Assembly (NCBI GenBank): GCA_022009855.1
Contig: CP091727.1
Coordinates: forward strand, 2,356,001-2,420,000
From: Lentisphaeria bacterium
GTDB lineage: Bacteria; Verrucomicrobiota; Lentisphaeria; Victivallales; Victivallaceae
DNA: 64,000 nucleotides
Direction of reading: 5' to 3'
A program made the translations under genes and the position numbers. Of the stretch, positions 9,636 to 18,988 are shown piece after piece. The notes under the pieces are model-generated. The model did not search any database. It saw nothing but the letters and a program-made list of their open reading frames with translations, and was not told where the DNA came from. Position 1 is the first letter of the stretch. The number at the start of each line of letters is the position of its first letter.

Positions 9636-10169
9636 TCACCTTTTTTCGAGGCGCATCATCAATGCAAATTCCAATTTATTCCAGTATGGATGGCTGAAAT
9701 AAAATCCTCTGCGATGCAACACTCCTTTCACAAGTGCATGATGTTGACCGTTCAAAATTGCAGACTCAACTTCAGCGGATTCAATTTCCTGAAAAAATCT
9801 GCCGTTTCTCAAACATTTCCTGAGTATCATTCAGGAACCCTTTCGCTTGCCCCTGACCACGTTTGGTAAAACAAACGAAATCGCTCTGTCAGGTCGCACA
9901 TCATATCGACGGGAAAGCAATGCATAGGTTGCCCGAAGTGCGATATCCTCTATCACACGCCCGGAATCAAGAGAAGCAGAATTTCCAAGGTAAATGGTAT
10001 TGTCTCTTGCAAGTACGATAACACGGTCCGGCATTTTCATATAAAGATAACCGAACAACAAACCGACCAGTAAAGCGACAATACAGACCAGATGCAAAAA
10101 AGATCCAGAAGCAGAAAAACTTTCTTTCATCCAGAACCAATTGATATACGCTTTTCTCTTTTCAGCCAT
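9636..10169 (-). CDS. VirB8/TraE-like protein 2, interrupted by an in-frame TGA
   Basis: It starts MAEKRKAYINWFW at 10169, has a membrane segment at about residues 27-45, and continues DRVIVLARDNTIYLGNSASL to a TGA at 9831-9833. The very next codon is ATG, and the same frame runs on for 64 residues (MILRKCLRNGRFFQEIESAE.. to 9636). The two pieces together align along the whole length of VirB8-like protein 1, so they look like one protein cut by a single codon. AAAGGG lies before the ATG, so translation could restart there. A nonsense mutation, base-call error, true two-part gene and readthrough are all open. Confidence 0.6.
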
Positions 10170-10188
10170 AAGACAAAATCCTTTTTCA

Positions 10189-10221
10189 GGTTTTCCCGTC
10201 GTTGGGGCGAACGGGAAAACC
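10189..10221 (+). other. Bulged-purine hairpin before the internal lipoprotein gene
   Basis: GGTTTTCCCGT (10189-10199) pairs perfectly with ACGGGAAAACC (10211-10221). Inside are CG, a six-base loop, CG and one unpaired A at 10210. The plan is the same as the seven other copies in this window. It ends 33 bases before the ATG of the only plus-strand gene inside the transfer operon. Confidence 0.7.
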
Positions 10222-10253
10222 CGTTCACAACCCTTCAACAACGGAGAACAAAA

Positions 10254-10493
10254 ATGAGAAAAACCGTTCTGATCACACTCGTAACCGCCATGCTCGGAGT
10301 AATACTTGCCGGCTGTGGAGAATCCGAAGAATCCAAAAGAAACCTCGAAATACTCGCTCGCGAAGCCGAAGCGCAGCGAATTGCCAGAGAAAAAGCAACT
10401 GCAGATCGACAACGAAAAATCGAAGAAGCTCGTAAATGGCATCGCATTCAAATGGAGGCTTACGAAAAATCCATGACCCCGGAGAAAAAATAG
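10254..10493 (+). CDS. Small lipoprotein, opposite strand to the surrounding operon
   Basis: An 80-residue protein with a signal sequence and lipobox (MLGVILAGCGESEES), then a helical, charged body rich in Glu, Arg and Ala. The ATG at 10254 follows ACGGAGAAC. It stands alone on the plus strand between two minus-strand transfer genes and has its own upstream hairpin. That suggests separate expression, as for entry-exclusion or lysis-type lipoproteins encoded within transfer regions. That function is an inference only. Confidence 0.65.
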   Translation: MRKTVLITLVTAMLGVILAGCGESEESKRNLEILAREAEAQRIAREKATADRQRKIEEARKWHRIQMEAYEKSMTPEKK

Positions 10494-10501
10494 AAAAGAT
10501 T

Positions 10502-11467
10502 TCATTTTGAACCACCTCCGGAAGATGAATTGCCACCGCCAGAGCCGCGTTTAAGCATATCAGAAACATCTTTACTAAGGCCTTTTTCTGTACCTTGACC
10601 GGCTTTGGTGATTGCCATGACATTCGATGCAGTATTGAGCGTCATTGCCAGAGCGTTACCAATTCCACCTCCTCTGAAGAGGCTGATACATGCCCACGGA
10701 ATTCCCACGTACATTACAATGCACAGAAGAATAAAAGCGCATGAAAAAGCAACTAATGCCCCGACGGCCCCCGCGGCAACTACAATTGCCCCCGGAGGAG
10801 ATGCCGCAAGGATAGCCAAACTTGCGGATGCCGCACCCGAAACACCAACAGCTCCGGCTGCGGCAGCTGCCATCCCTGTATGTTCCCAAATCTGACAAAC
10901 AGTCCAAACCATTGTCAAATCACCGAAAACCATGCACAGAGGAGCCATGACAAAACCAAAAGTCATCGTAAGGAAATTAACTCCAATCGACTTAGTTTCC
11001 GGAACCGTCAGCATGGCAATGAATATCGGAGACAGGGTTTTCAAAACCAGAAATAGACCGCAAAGCACAAGAATCATGAGATCCCGAATACATTTACCGA
11101 TCCAAATCCCGCCCCGATAAAAAAGATTAGCAATGCCAACGACGACTGCTTCATACCATGAACCATCAACTTCCACGCTAAGCATGACTTTCACCGTCTC
11201 TTCAACCCGCCGTCCGGCTTCAAGCCCCCAGGCAAGCATCCCCTTGAAAAGCCGATCCGCCATAACCGGGAAAAGCACAATGAGAACCAATGCAAGAAGA
11301 ACTCCCACCAAATATTTCAAGCCGAGAAATTCCCCGAACTGCTGATAATTCCGGTAAACGGAGAGAAATATCAGCAGCAGCGCAAAACAGAGGCACACAT
11401 TATGCATCTGGTCCAAGGTACTGAGAATGACCTGATTAACGTTTTCGAACGTTACACTGCCCGACAT
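10502..11467 (-). CDS. VirB6/TrbL-like polytopic membrane protein
   Basis: A 321-residue protein with about seven or eight membrane segments spread from residue 20 to 275 and a glycine/serine-rich polar C-terminus. VirB6/TrbL proteins form part of the inner-membrane channel that the DNA crosses. The family is recognised by this topology, the Ala/Gly-rich central segments and its place next to the VirB5-like gene rather than by a catalytic motif. The start lies nine bases after the VirB5-like stop. Confidence 0.75.
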   Translation of the reverse strand: MSGSVTFENVNQVILSTLDQMHNVCLCFALLLIFLSVYRNYQQFGEFLGLKYLVGVLLALVLIVLFPVMADRLFKGMLAWGLEAGRRVEETVKVMLSVEVDGSWYEAVVVGIANLFYRGGIWIGKCIRDLMILVLCGLFLVLKTLSPIFIAMLTVPETKSIGVNFLTMTFGFVMAPLCMVFGDLTMVWTVCQIWEHTGMAAAAAGAVGVSGAASASLAILAASPPGAIVVAAGAVGALVAFSCAFILLCIVMYVGIPWACISLFRGGGIGNALAMTLNTASNVMAITKAGQGTEKGLSKDVSDMLKRGSGGGNSSSGGGSK

Positions 11468-11475
11468 ATCTCACC

Positions 11476-12343
11476 TCACTGTGATAAGAACTGCTCAATG
11501 AAATTGTTTCCAATAGACCCCCTGGACTCCAGAGCTTCGGCACCGCTTTCATTGATTTTACGGGCATTATAAATGGCTTCAGCTTTCTTCAAATCCTGCT
11601 CATCAAGTCGAAGATTGTCAGAATAAAACTGTTGAGCTACCATGGCTGAATGCATTGTCTGTGCCGCAAAAAGTTGCCCTAACATATTCGATTGCCAGAT
11701 CCCGTTTTTATAAGTCGCATGTTGAATTTCAACCTGGTTCGATTTTCTGGGGTCGAATCGCTGATCTTCACGATTCAGATCAGTAAGCTGCAACAACGCT
11801 TTCGGCCCCCATTCCTCCATAAATTTATGAACAGCAATTGCTCCTTTCTGTGTGAACGCCAGATTTTCCGAACGCTGAATATCTTCATCTGCAAGGGCAT
11901 AATCAATTTGGCGAAGCATGTATTCAATGCTTCCGGTGTTGGCCACCTGAGAATCCGCCATATCCATCACTTCACGAGTAATATTCATCGCGTATCTGAT
12001 TTCATCCTCATGCCAGAATTCACGATTCATATAAGCGACCAAACGTTCAGGATCGCCAATATAATTGGAAATGGTAACGGCAGTGTCATACATGTCCTTG
12101 CAGGTCGAATACGTCTTTTCTGCGACTTTCAGCGTATCAATACTGGTATCCAGGATTTCACTGGTCTTACCAAGATTGTCAAGCTGAAAATCCAAATCCA
12201 TCTGCTGATAGATTTCATCCTGAATCGCCTTGACTGTATTATGGACATAGGTTACACTGTCGTGAACAGCATAAAATGCCCAAACCGGCGACGAGGCGGC
12301 AAGCATCAGAAAAAAGAATGAAGATTTTCAAATTTCGTTTCAT
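11476..12343 (-). CDS. VirB5/TrbJ-like secreted protein (frame broken in the signal peptide)
   Basis: The open frame from 12306 lacks a proper start. Reading from the ATG at 12343, preceded by GGAGGTGCAT, gives MKRNLKIFILF, and after a one-base change in the A run 12310-12315 continues FLMLAASSPVWAFYA, a complete signal peptide. The mature protein (about 265 residues) is almost all helical. VirB5/TrbJ proteins sit at the pilus tip or in the periplasm. Assignment rests on the signal peptide, helical content and its position directly upstream of the VirB6-like gene. Confidence 0.65.
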
Positions 12344-12352
12344 ATGCACCTC

Positions 12353-12802
12353 CTATTCCGTAATTGAAATCTTTAATGTATCCGGCAAGTACTTCACACC
12401 ATCTTCGGGATGTTGTACCGGCAATTCAAAAACACGAGTCCGTTGCAACTCTCCCTCTTCAGCCTGATGCATTTTCTGGTAAAGCCAATAGAGTTCTTTT
12501 ACAGAGTTGGAGCGACCAAGGTCATAACCTGCACGATATTCCTTGGCCTTTTCGTCTTTGAAGCCACTCTCAATGAATTGACCAAGAAGATACATCCCAG
12601 CTGCAGATGCACCGGTAACAGCCAACTGTGTGCCGGTATCTTCATCTTTGGCGGCATATCCTCCCGCAAGAGCTCCGCCAAGCCCCAGCGCTGGCGAAAG
12701 CAACTCGGATACTTGAGTCTTGGCGATCTGCGATGATGAACAACCGCAAGCAAGAATTCCAATGATGGCAAATGCAAGAAATGTGAAAGACAACCGCTTC
12801 AT
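12353..12802 (-). CDS. Lipoprotein with a glycine-zipper segment
   Basis: A 149-residue protein with a lipobox (IGILACGCSSS) and a glycine-rich hydrophobic stretch (LGLGGALAGGYAAK..AVTGASAAGMYLLG, residues 40-77) of the kind that inserts in or lines membranes. Between the VirB5-like gene and the coiled-coil protein it holds the place of TrbH/TrbK-type lipoproteins. It may anchor the channel to the outer membrane or act in entry exclusion. No specific family could be named. Confidence 0.6.
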   Translation of the reverse strand: MKRLSFTFLAFAIIGILACGCSSSQIAKTQVSELLSPALGLGGALAGGYAAKDEDTGTQLAVTGASAAGMYLLGQFIESGFKDEKAKEYRAGYDLGRSNSVKELYWLYQKMHQAEEGELQRTRVFELPVQHPEDGVKYLPDTLKISITE

Positions 12803-12828
12803 ATATTTTATCCTTCCAATTAAGAGTT

Positions 12829-15243
12829 TTAATTCAAAACGGCAGGCAGAGACGCATCCGGACTTACACGTAAATCACGAGTATCAGATGGAACTTCCTG
12901 AACTTGCGAACTGGGCAGAGAATAACTTGTACCGCTGTTTCCGGTATTGAAACGCTGCTGATAAGCAAGATTGTTGATCGTCGTCCGAAGATTTTCAAAC
13001 TGAGTATCAGTTTCAAACTTCAAACGGTCCAATTTATCCGCAATATTGCTATCCAGATTCCCAATCAACTCCTTATGGGAAACATCCATTGCATCAAGCA
13101 GAGCCTTCAACTCCGCATCGCCAACTTCTCGTTCATTACGAAGTGTTTCTACAAACTCCAGAACTTTTGACTTCAAATCATCCAACTGCTTCTGAAGTTC
13201 AGAGTTTTGTCCTGCCGCATTTTGTTTTACTTCTTCAAGCAACTTCAGATATTCCTCTTCCAAAGCCAGAAGATCATCTTTCAGCTGTTTGATTTCCAAA
13301 TCATGAGACTGTCGAAGCGCAGCAAGTTCCGACTTCAAAAGTTCAATTTCTTTCTCGTGTTCGGCAAACTCAGAGTCGTTATGGCGAATCTCAATGGCAA
13401 ATTCAATGTCGGTCAATTCATTTCGCAATTTCACCAGCTCAGTCAAAAGCCGATTTCTGGTTTCTTCTTTTGAGGAAGTATCCAAACCCTTATCTGTCAA
13501 ATCCTTAATTTCCAGATCCACATCGGCAATTTCTTTTTCCTTATCCTGAATCTGCTTTTCAAAATCCGCTTTTAAATCTTCCAGTTTTTCGTCGGAATAA
13601 ACTGCATATTTGATACGATTCTCAAGATTCTGAAGACGCTCGGTAACAGCTTTGTCCAATTCAGTAAGACGCAACAGAACCTCGTCTAAAGCTTTCTGAG
13701 CTTCTTCTTTGTGCTCAGCCTGAGAATCCTTCAAAGAAGAGAGATCCTGGTAAATCTTGCGAATATCTTCATCAAGACTGTTGACATGAGACTCAATTTC
13801 TTGACGAATAGCCGCAACATCACTTTCGTGTTTTGTCTTTAAGTCTGAAATTTGCCCAAGAATATCATCAATCCTGGACTGAATAGACTCAACCGCGGCC
13901 TTGTAGTTGGCATCAAGAGACGCCATTTTTTTTTCAAGGGCCTCTTTGTCTTTCTCGTGTGTAACCTTCAACACCTCCATCCTGGAATAATAATCAGCCT
14001 GCTTTTCCCGCAGATCAGAAATTTTATCATAAATATCCCTATCTGTATCGGAAAGTTTGGATACTTCGGACAATAATGTGTTATTGGTCGCAGTAATCTG
14101 ACTTTTCAATTCAGCAACGGAATCTTTATACGCATTGTTCAAAGTCAGAAGTTCCTGCCGTAGATCAGCAACAGCGACATCTATTTTCTCCTGCAAAACA
14201 GCCTGAGAATTTTCAAGATGTTCCACGTCAGCGGCATGTTCAGCTCGAATCAAATCAATTTTCGCATCAATCCGAGATTGTATGGCCGAAACATCATTCA
14301 AATGCTGCTGCTCCAGAAGATCAAACTGATGACCAAGTTCCGTTTGCTTTTCTTCCAACGCCTTGATGGAATTTCTTACATCAACACTGGATGAGGAGTA
14401 TTCCCTTTCCAATGTTGTAATCTGCGTCGTCAAATCCTTAACACTTTGTTGAAGAGCCGCAAGATCAACATTGAACTTGTTCTCCAATGCTTTCAATTTT
14501 TCGTTGATCGCCGCAATATCTTTTTCATGAGTTTCTTTCAGTACTTCCAACTGAGCCAAATATCCGGCCTGCTGCTGTTCCAGCAATGAAATCCGTGTTC
14601 GCAAATCCGTTTCTAATGCAGAAATTTGCATCTTCAACGTCTCTATTTCTTTCAGCAAAGCAGCCTGATCAGCTTCATGTTTGGCAATGGCCTCGTTCAA
14701 CTGAGTTTGCAAAGCATTGATTTGGCTCTGCAAGGCTGCGGTTTTCGTATTGATTGTACCATTCAATTCATTGCGCAATTGATCAAGTTCCCCGTTCAAC
14801 TGCGCTTGCAAATCACTCAAATCATCACCCTTGGCATCCCAGACAATACAGTAGAAAGATTTCACTCGATGCCAGCTAGAACTCAAGGAATACGTAACAG
14901 ACAGATTGATCTGATAGCTTCCCTGTTGCAATTTTGTGGTCATCGTTAACACCAAAAAACCTTCCAAGGCACCGCCTTCGTTATCAAAATGCCCCTTCAT
15001 CTCTTTCAGGTTGGCTCCTGAGGGCGAAAGAAAATTTGCCTGGAGATAAACATTGTCCCCATACCCCGACGACAACATCATGAAAGTGGCATTCATACCC
15101 GCATACTCCTGGGGAATGGATATCACACTGGATGTTCCTCCTTCGGCACCGGAAATGACGACTGCAGCATGAGAAACTTCCCATGCCAGGCACAAAAGAA
15201 ATATTCCGGCAAGCTTCAACCAACTTTTGAATTTGCTACACAT
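12829..15243 (-). CDS. Secreted giant coiled-coil protein of the transfer operon
   Basis: Starting at the ATG at 15243 (MCSKFKSWLKLAGIFLLCLAWEVSHA), preceded by GAAAGGA, the protein has 804 residues with a signal peptide. A beta-rich domain fills about residues 27-130. About 600 residues of nearly unbroken coiled coil follow, with repeated [LI]-x-x-[LI]-K/E patterns and several copies of L..THE.D..A...K. The C-terminus is Ser/Pro-rich. The longer frame from 15411 would hide the signal peptide and overlap the VirB4 gene, so it is rejected. It has no counterpart in the standard VirB/Trb set known to me; its shape suggests a periplasmic or surface fibre used in mating contact. Confidence 0.75.
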   Translation of the reverse strand: MCSKFKSWLKLAGIFLLCLAWEVSHAAVVISGAEGGTSSVISIPQEYAGMNATFMMLSSGYGDNVYLQANFLSPSGANLKEMKGHFDNEGGALEGFLVLTMTTKLQQGSYQINLSVTYSLSSSWHRVKSFYCIVWDAKGDDLSDLQAQLNGELDQLRNELNGTINTKTAALQSQINALQTQLNEAIAKHEADQAALLKEIETLKMQISALETDLRTRISLLEQQQAGYLAQLEVLKETHEKDIAAINEKLKALENKFNVDLAALQQSVKDLTTQITTLEREYSSSSVDVRNSIKALEEKQTELGHQFDLLEQQHLNDVSAIQSRIDAKIDLIRAEHAADVEHLENSQAVLQEKIDVAVADLRQELLTLNNAYKDSVAELKSQITATNNTLLSEVSKLSDTDRDIYDKISDLREKQADYYSRMEVLKVTHEKDKEALEKKMASLDANYKAAVESIQSRIDDILGQISDLKTKHESDVAAIRQEIESHVNSLDEDIRKIYQDLSSLKDSQAEHKEEAQKALDEVLLRLTELDKAVTERLQNLENRIKYAVYSDEKLEDLKADFEKQIQDKEKEIADVDLEIKDLTDKGLDTSSKEETRNRLLTELVKLRNELTDIEFAIEIRHNDSEFAEHEKEIELLKSELAALRQSHDLEIKQLKDDLLALEEEYLKLLEEVKQNAAGQNSELQKQLDDLKSKVLEFVETLRNEREVGDAELKALLDAMDVSHKELIGNLDSNIADKLDRLKFETDTQFENLRTTINNLAYQQRFNTGNSGTSYSLPSSQVQEVPSDTRDLRVSPDASLPAVLN

Positions 15244-18124
15244 AGAAATCCTTTCTCTTTTGAGGGTTAATAAGTTCGTGATAAGCGATTTTCGCTTCAT
15301 CAAGCAAAGGAAGAGCCTTGGGACCAAAAATCCGTTCCATTTTATCCAAAACACGGAACAATTTATTATCTTCAGCAAGAAGATCGGTTGCCAGAAGCAA
15401 ACAATCAGCAAAACTCAATTCCGGTTTGCATGAAGAAAGTTCCTTCAACAAACGTGAAATTCGACTGTGAAGACTGCCGCTGGTGGCAGCAGCAGCCAAA
15501 ATTGCATTTGATGCGTAGTTTCGCCCTACGCCCACCATCGGGAAATCGGCTCGTTGCGCATACAGAAGAAAACTGGAATAACGCTTCCCCGCCGGTAAAT
15601 GTTCCGGAGCAGGGAATTCCATAATATTCCTTTTAGCCTCATCTGAAAGTGCAATATAGTTACCGATCAGATCCAATTCTGCAGCATCCGTATTCTTCAA
15701 AAAAGAAACAGCTTGCTTTGCGTCATAATAATCTGCCCCACAGAAAATTGAGCCATTTGTGCAATAGATTGCGTAATGGTAATCGCAACGCAGTTGAACT
15801 TTCGGAACTGGGCATAGGTCTGCTTCATAATCTCGGCCGCACCGGGAATCAGCAGGAAACGAGACGCCTCCTCAAAAAGATAGGCTTTTTTCACAGATCG
15901 AGGCATATTGATAATCTGGTTCTTGACCAAATTATTGATTACAATGCCGACAAGATTCTTCAAAGCATTGCTTACTTGTGCCATTTTACCTAGCTCAATG
16001 TGAATCCATCTTTTGGATAAATCAATGGAAGTTTCCCCGTCAAACAGGCAGCCTTTACCGGACTCAACAGAATAAACTGCCAGCCGGGATGCAATTCTGG
16101 CCGTTTCAGATTTTTCCAGATTGGAAAGTGTAGTTTCCCGAATCGCTTCCACCAGTTGAGAATGATATGGCATATCACCACTGCTCATGAAGGCATATGA
16201 AACATTGCGCAGCATCTCTGGATCATCAATGATGCAATCATTGATTTGCTGGAGTGACCATGAATGATAAAGCGTTGCAATTTCCTGCTCAAATCCTTCC
16301 AGATCAGTTTCAGGTTTGGAAAGCGTTTCCCGAAGTTCAAAATACGCATCAAGTGCAGTATTTTGATCCAAAGGGAGTCGAGGAATCATTGCCTCAATGG
16401 TCAAACTCATACGAGCCGCCAGTTCCAGCTCCTTCCGATGACGATTACGCCACTCACTGTAAGCGTCAGTATAAACCGCAATAACATAGGGAGTAATAAT
16501 TGCGGCTCGATCCTGAATCTTTTCCAGATCAGAACTTTCACCACACATGGCTGTTAAGAAAGTCGTGGAAAATTCGATTTGAGCTGGTGTTAAAGGCAAA
16601 CCGCCAGTATCAAAGTAGTTCAGAGTCAAATTTGCACTGGGGTCAATAACAATATACTGTGCCTCATCTCCATAAATTCGGGTCAAATTGAAATAACTGC
16701 CTCCTTCCTCAATAATAACCACTTTCCCAAATTCATAGTAACATTGCGATAAAATGGATACGAAGTTCACCGATTTCCCCGCACCAGTCTGACCAAGACA
16801 TAGCGTATGCTGAGGAGTATTTCCATCAAAAAAAGAAAAAGTCATCAGATTGCCATGATCTCCTTCAAAAAGGATATTGCCATCCTTACCTTTTCCGGTA
16901 AAAAGAACTTGAAAAAGGAAGAATCGCAGCCAAAGGCCGATGCATACAATCAAGAACCGCATCTCGACGGGAATAAAACAGATATCCCGGCAGTGTCTTG
17001 GTAAAATTATGTAAACTCTGCAATCCCAAATCATAAGCATCAAGGCTGGTGAACATTGAAGTTGCCGCTTGCTTCAGAACTGTGGAGTCACTTTGAAGCT
17101 CTGCAAGATCATGGTTCCAGGTATGAATAACATACTCAATCTTCAGAGGCAGATCTTCACCCTTTCCCAGACGATAAATATGTTCCGTCAGCGCATCCAA
17201 ACCGGCAGAAGCTGCGACTTCACTTTCTTCCTCGATCAAATCGGCTCGAACTCGTTTCCAATGCTTTTGCTTTTCCTCAATAGTCTTTTCAACGTCTTGT
17301 GGCTCAATATTGACCGCAATCGTTAAATTCTGCAGTGAATTGTCCAACAATCTCGTCCCGTAAAACGGAACAAGATCCGTTCGAGGAAAATCATGCAGTG
17401 TAAAAATATTATGAAAATAACCATCCGAGGTAAATGCTGCATGTCCAGGTTCACACGATGATATCCCGGCAAATTCACAGGAATAGATCTCCGATAAGCG
17501 ACAATCAAACATCGCCTCATAATCAATTTCCAGATCCATTGCCGACTTATTGACGGCTCGATAAAATTCTTTGAAAAGAGCAACAGCGCCTAGACTTCTT
17601 ACCGGCAACGCAAGAAATGCACTCAAATCGGATCTGTCATTGGCAAAAGCTGCAACAACCTCCCTTTCGAATGCAGCACGTTCAACAGAAGATTCCGGAA
17701 TAAAACCATTTCGGAGAAACAAACTGAGTTTGCGACTGAAATAAATATCGATATATTCCCGCCGCAAAGTACGCATTCCAATCTTTTGCCGTATTCCCTC
17801 CGAAATCTCATTACGGATATACTTGCTCCAGACATCTGACGCAGAATTTTGCGTCGCCTCTGTATAAGATGTCATAATATCTCGATAATCCGCATCCCTG
17901 GTGTAACGAATTTGAATGCGTTTATCCAAAGTCTGAGAAGCCAGCCATCCGGAAAGACGAAGGAAAAGATCATTTTTTAAACCGTTACCGGCATTCCCGA
18001 GATTGGGCAATTCAAGCCTGAATCCTTTGGACACAAAGCCTTTGGGAGAAAGTTCCCCATAGACAATGAAACTATCCAAAGGATCTTCAGTTTGAACAAT
18101 ATATCCGTCAGGGAGTTGCAACAT
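15236..18124 (-). CDS. VirB4/TrbE-like conjugation ATPase (frame broken twice)
   Basis: VirB4 proteins power assembly of the pilus and channel. Three frames join into about 960 residues: MLQLPDGYIVQTEDP.. from 18124 (after AAAGGAGGAG), a change at the A run 16912-16916 (LPF joins QVLFTGKGKDGN), and a change at the A run 15699-15704 (SKLFLF joins LKNTDAAELDL). The Walker A motif is LGQTGAGKS and the Walker B-like site is KAYLFEEASRF. Segments such as EDPLDSFIVYGEL, VIDPSANLTLN and ITQSIAQM also fit the family. It overlaps the VirB3-like gene by 17 bases and the coiled-coil gene by eight. Confidence 0.85.
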
Positions 18125-18446
18125 TTGCTCCTCCTTTGCGCTTCGGTTTCCGCAGAAAACGTCCCTGCTGTTTTTCATCAAGATAAAACCAGAAAAAACA
18201 GCGCGGCTTTTCCGCAATGAACTTCCGAATGAACACAACGGAAAAACACGGCGGTAAAAGCATCATCACGCCTGCCAGCAGTATATGAACCGGATACGTC
18301 GCAATCGCGGCAAATACGCCAAAGACCAACCCGGAAAAGAAAACATAGATGGTATTGCCACGGACGCGAAACCCAAAAAGTTTCACAACAGAAGCTACCG
18401 TCTGTGCCGGGTTGCGAATAATATTGATTGCTGTTATATCGTTCAT
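18108..18446 (-). CDS. VirB3/TrbD-like membrane protein
   Basis: A 112-residue protein with two adjacent membrane segments at about residues 31-70 and a basic C-terminus (FLRKPKRKGG). Size, topology and its place between the pilin and VirB4 genes fit VirB3/TrbD, a small inner-membrane partner of VirB4. The end overlaps the start of the VirB4-like gene. Confidence 0.7.
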   Translation of the reverse strand: MNDITAINIIRNPAQTVASVVKLFGFRVRGNTIYVFFSGLVFGVFAAIATYPVHILLAGVMMLLPPCFSVVFIRKFIAEKPRCFFWFYLDEKQQGRFLRKPKRKGGANVATP

Positions 18447-18456
18447 GTTAGCTCCT

Positions 18457-18780
18457 TCACAGTGTAGGCGAGAAGGTCAAATCGATCTTCAGAACTTCTT
18501 TGAAGATGTAGTAAACAACCGCCAGAAAAACCGGAATCAGCACGCCTGCAGCCACAGTCATTTTCCCTTTGCCAGAATCCTGACTCATCTGATATCCGCC
18601 GACCCCAATCAGAATTAAAGACGTCAGCATGATCATTCCGACAATGAAATAACCGACATATCCCAATCCAGATTCCAGCGTCACCTGCTGCACAGCCGCC
18701 TGCACCTTAGCAGGAAGAGCCATCAGCCCCAACAATGCCCAGGCATACTTTTTCTGTTTCAAAAATTCTCCGACTTTCAT
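18457..18780 (-). CDS. VirB2/TrbC-like pilin
   Basis: A 107-residue protein with a long signal sequence ending at a likely cleavage site (ALPAKVQAA), followed by two membrane helices at about residues 42-62 and 73-95. This is the usual plan of VirB2/TrbC pilins. It is the first gene of the minus-strand operon, as is common for the major pilin. The ATG follows GGGGAGAAAGGAG. Confidence 0.75.
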   Translation of the reverse strand: MKVGEFLKQKKYAWALLGLMALPAKVQAAVQQVTLESGLGYVGYFIVGMIMLTSLILIGVGGYQMSQDSGKGKMTVAAGVLIPVFLAVVYYIFKEVLKIDLTFSPTL

Positions 18781-18820
18781 ACATTCTCCTTTCTCCCCTA
18801 TAGGTTGCGAATTTTCCTAA

Positions 18821-18850
18821 ATTTTACCGATATTTAACGCCTCCTTTCAA
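18821..18850 (-). promoter_or_regulatory. Candidate promoter of the transfer operon
   Basis: On the minus strand TTGAAA (18850-18845) and TAAAAT (18826-18821) are separated by 18 bases and lie 40-70 bases upstream of the pilin ATG. This is a plausible sigma-70-type promoter judged by eye only. Confidence 0.35.
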
Positions 18851-18895
18851 AAATCGGCTTGAAATAACCCGCAAATCGGATTAGATTACGAATAT

Positions 18896-18909
18896 GCGCA
18901 ACGTTGCGC
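18896..18909. promoter_or_regulatory. 14-bp perfect palindrome in the divergent promoter region
   Basis: GCGCAACGTTGCGC is a perfect palindrome midway between the transfer operon (minus) and the AAA+ gene (plus). A TATAAT box follows at 18917-18922 on the plus strand, so a protein bound here would overlap that promoter. A TTGGCGCA half-like site lies at 18923-18930. The bound regulator is unknown and may lie outside the window. Confidence 0.55.
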
Positions 18910-18988
18910 GTTTACTTATAATTTGGCGCAGCATTCATGCTTTGTCAAGTCTCAAATGAAAGATTTCTTGATTTTTTTAGGAGAAAAC

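Noticed and set aside
9831..9833. TGA read as a sense codon (alternative genetic code)
   Set aside because: Many other genes in the window end properly at TGA, including overlapping ATGA junctions, so the code is standard.
12829..15411. Longer start for the coiled-coil protein at 15411
   Set aside because: The extra residues overlap the VirB4 gene and would bury a good signal peptide; the ATG at 15243 has a ribosome site.
18896..18909. parS site for the ParB protein
   Set aside because: The palindrome is single, lies in a promoter region and does not match a parS form I know; an operator is the simpler reading.
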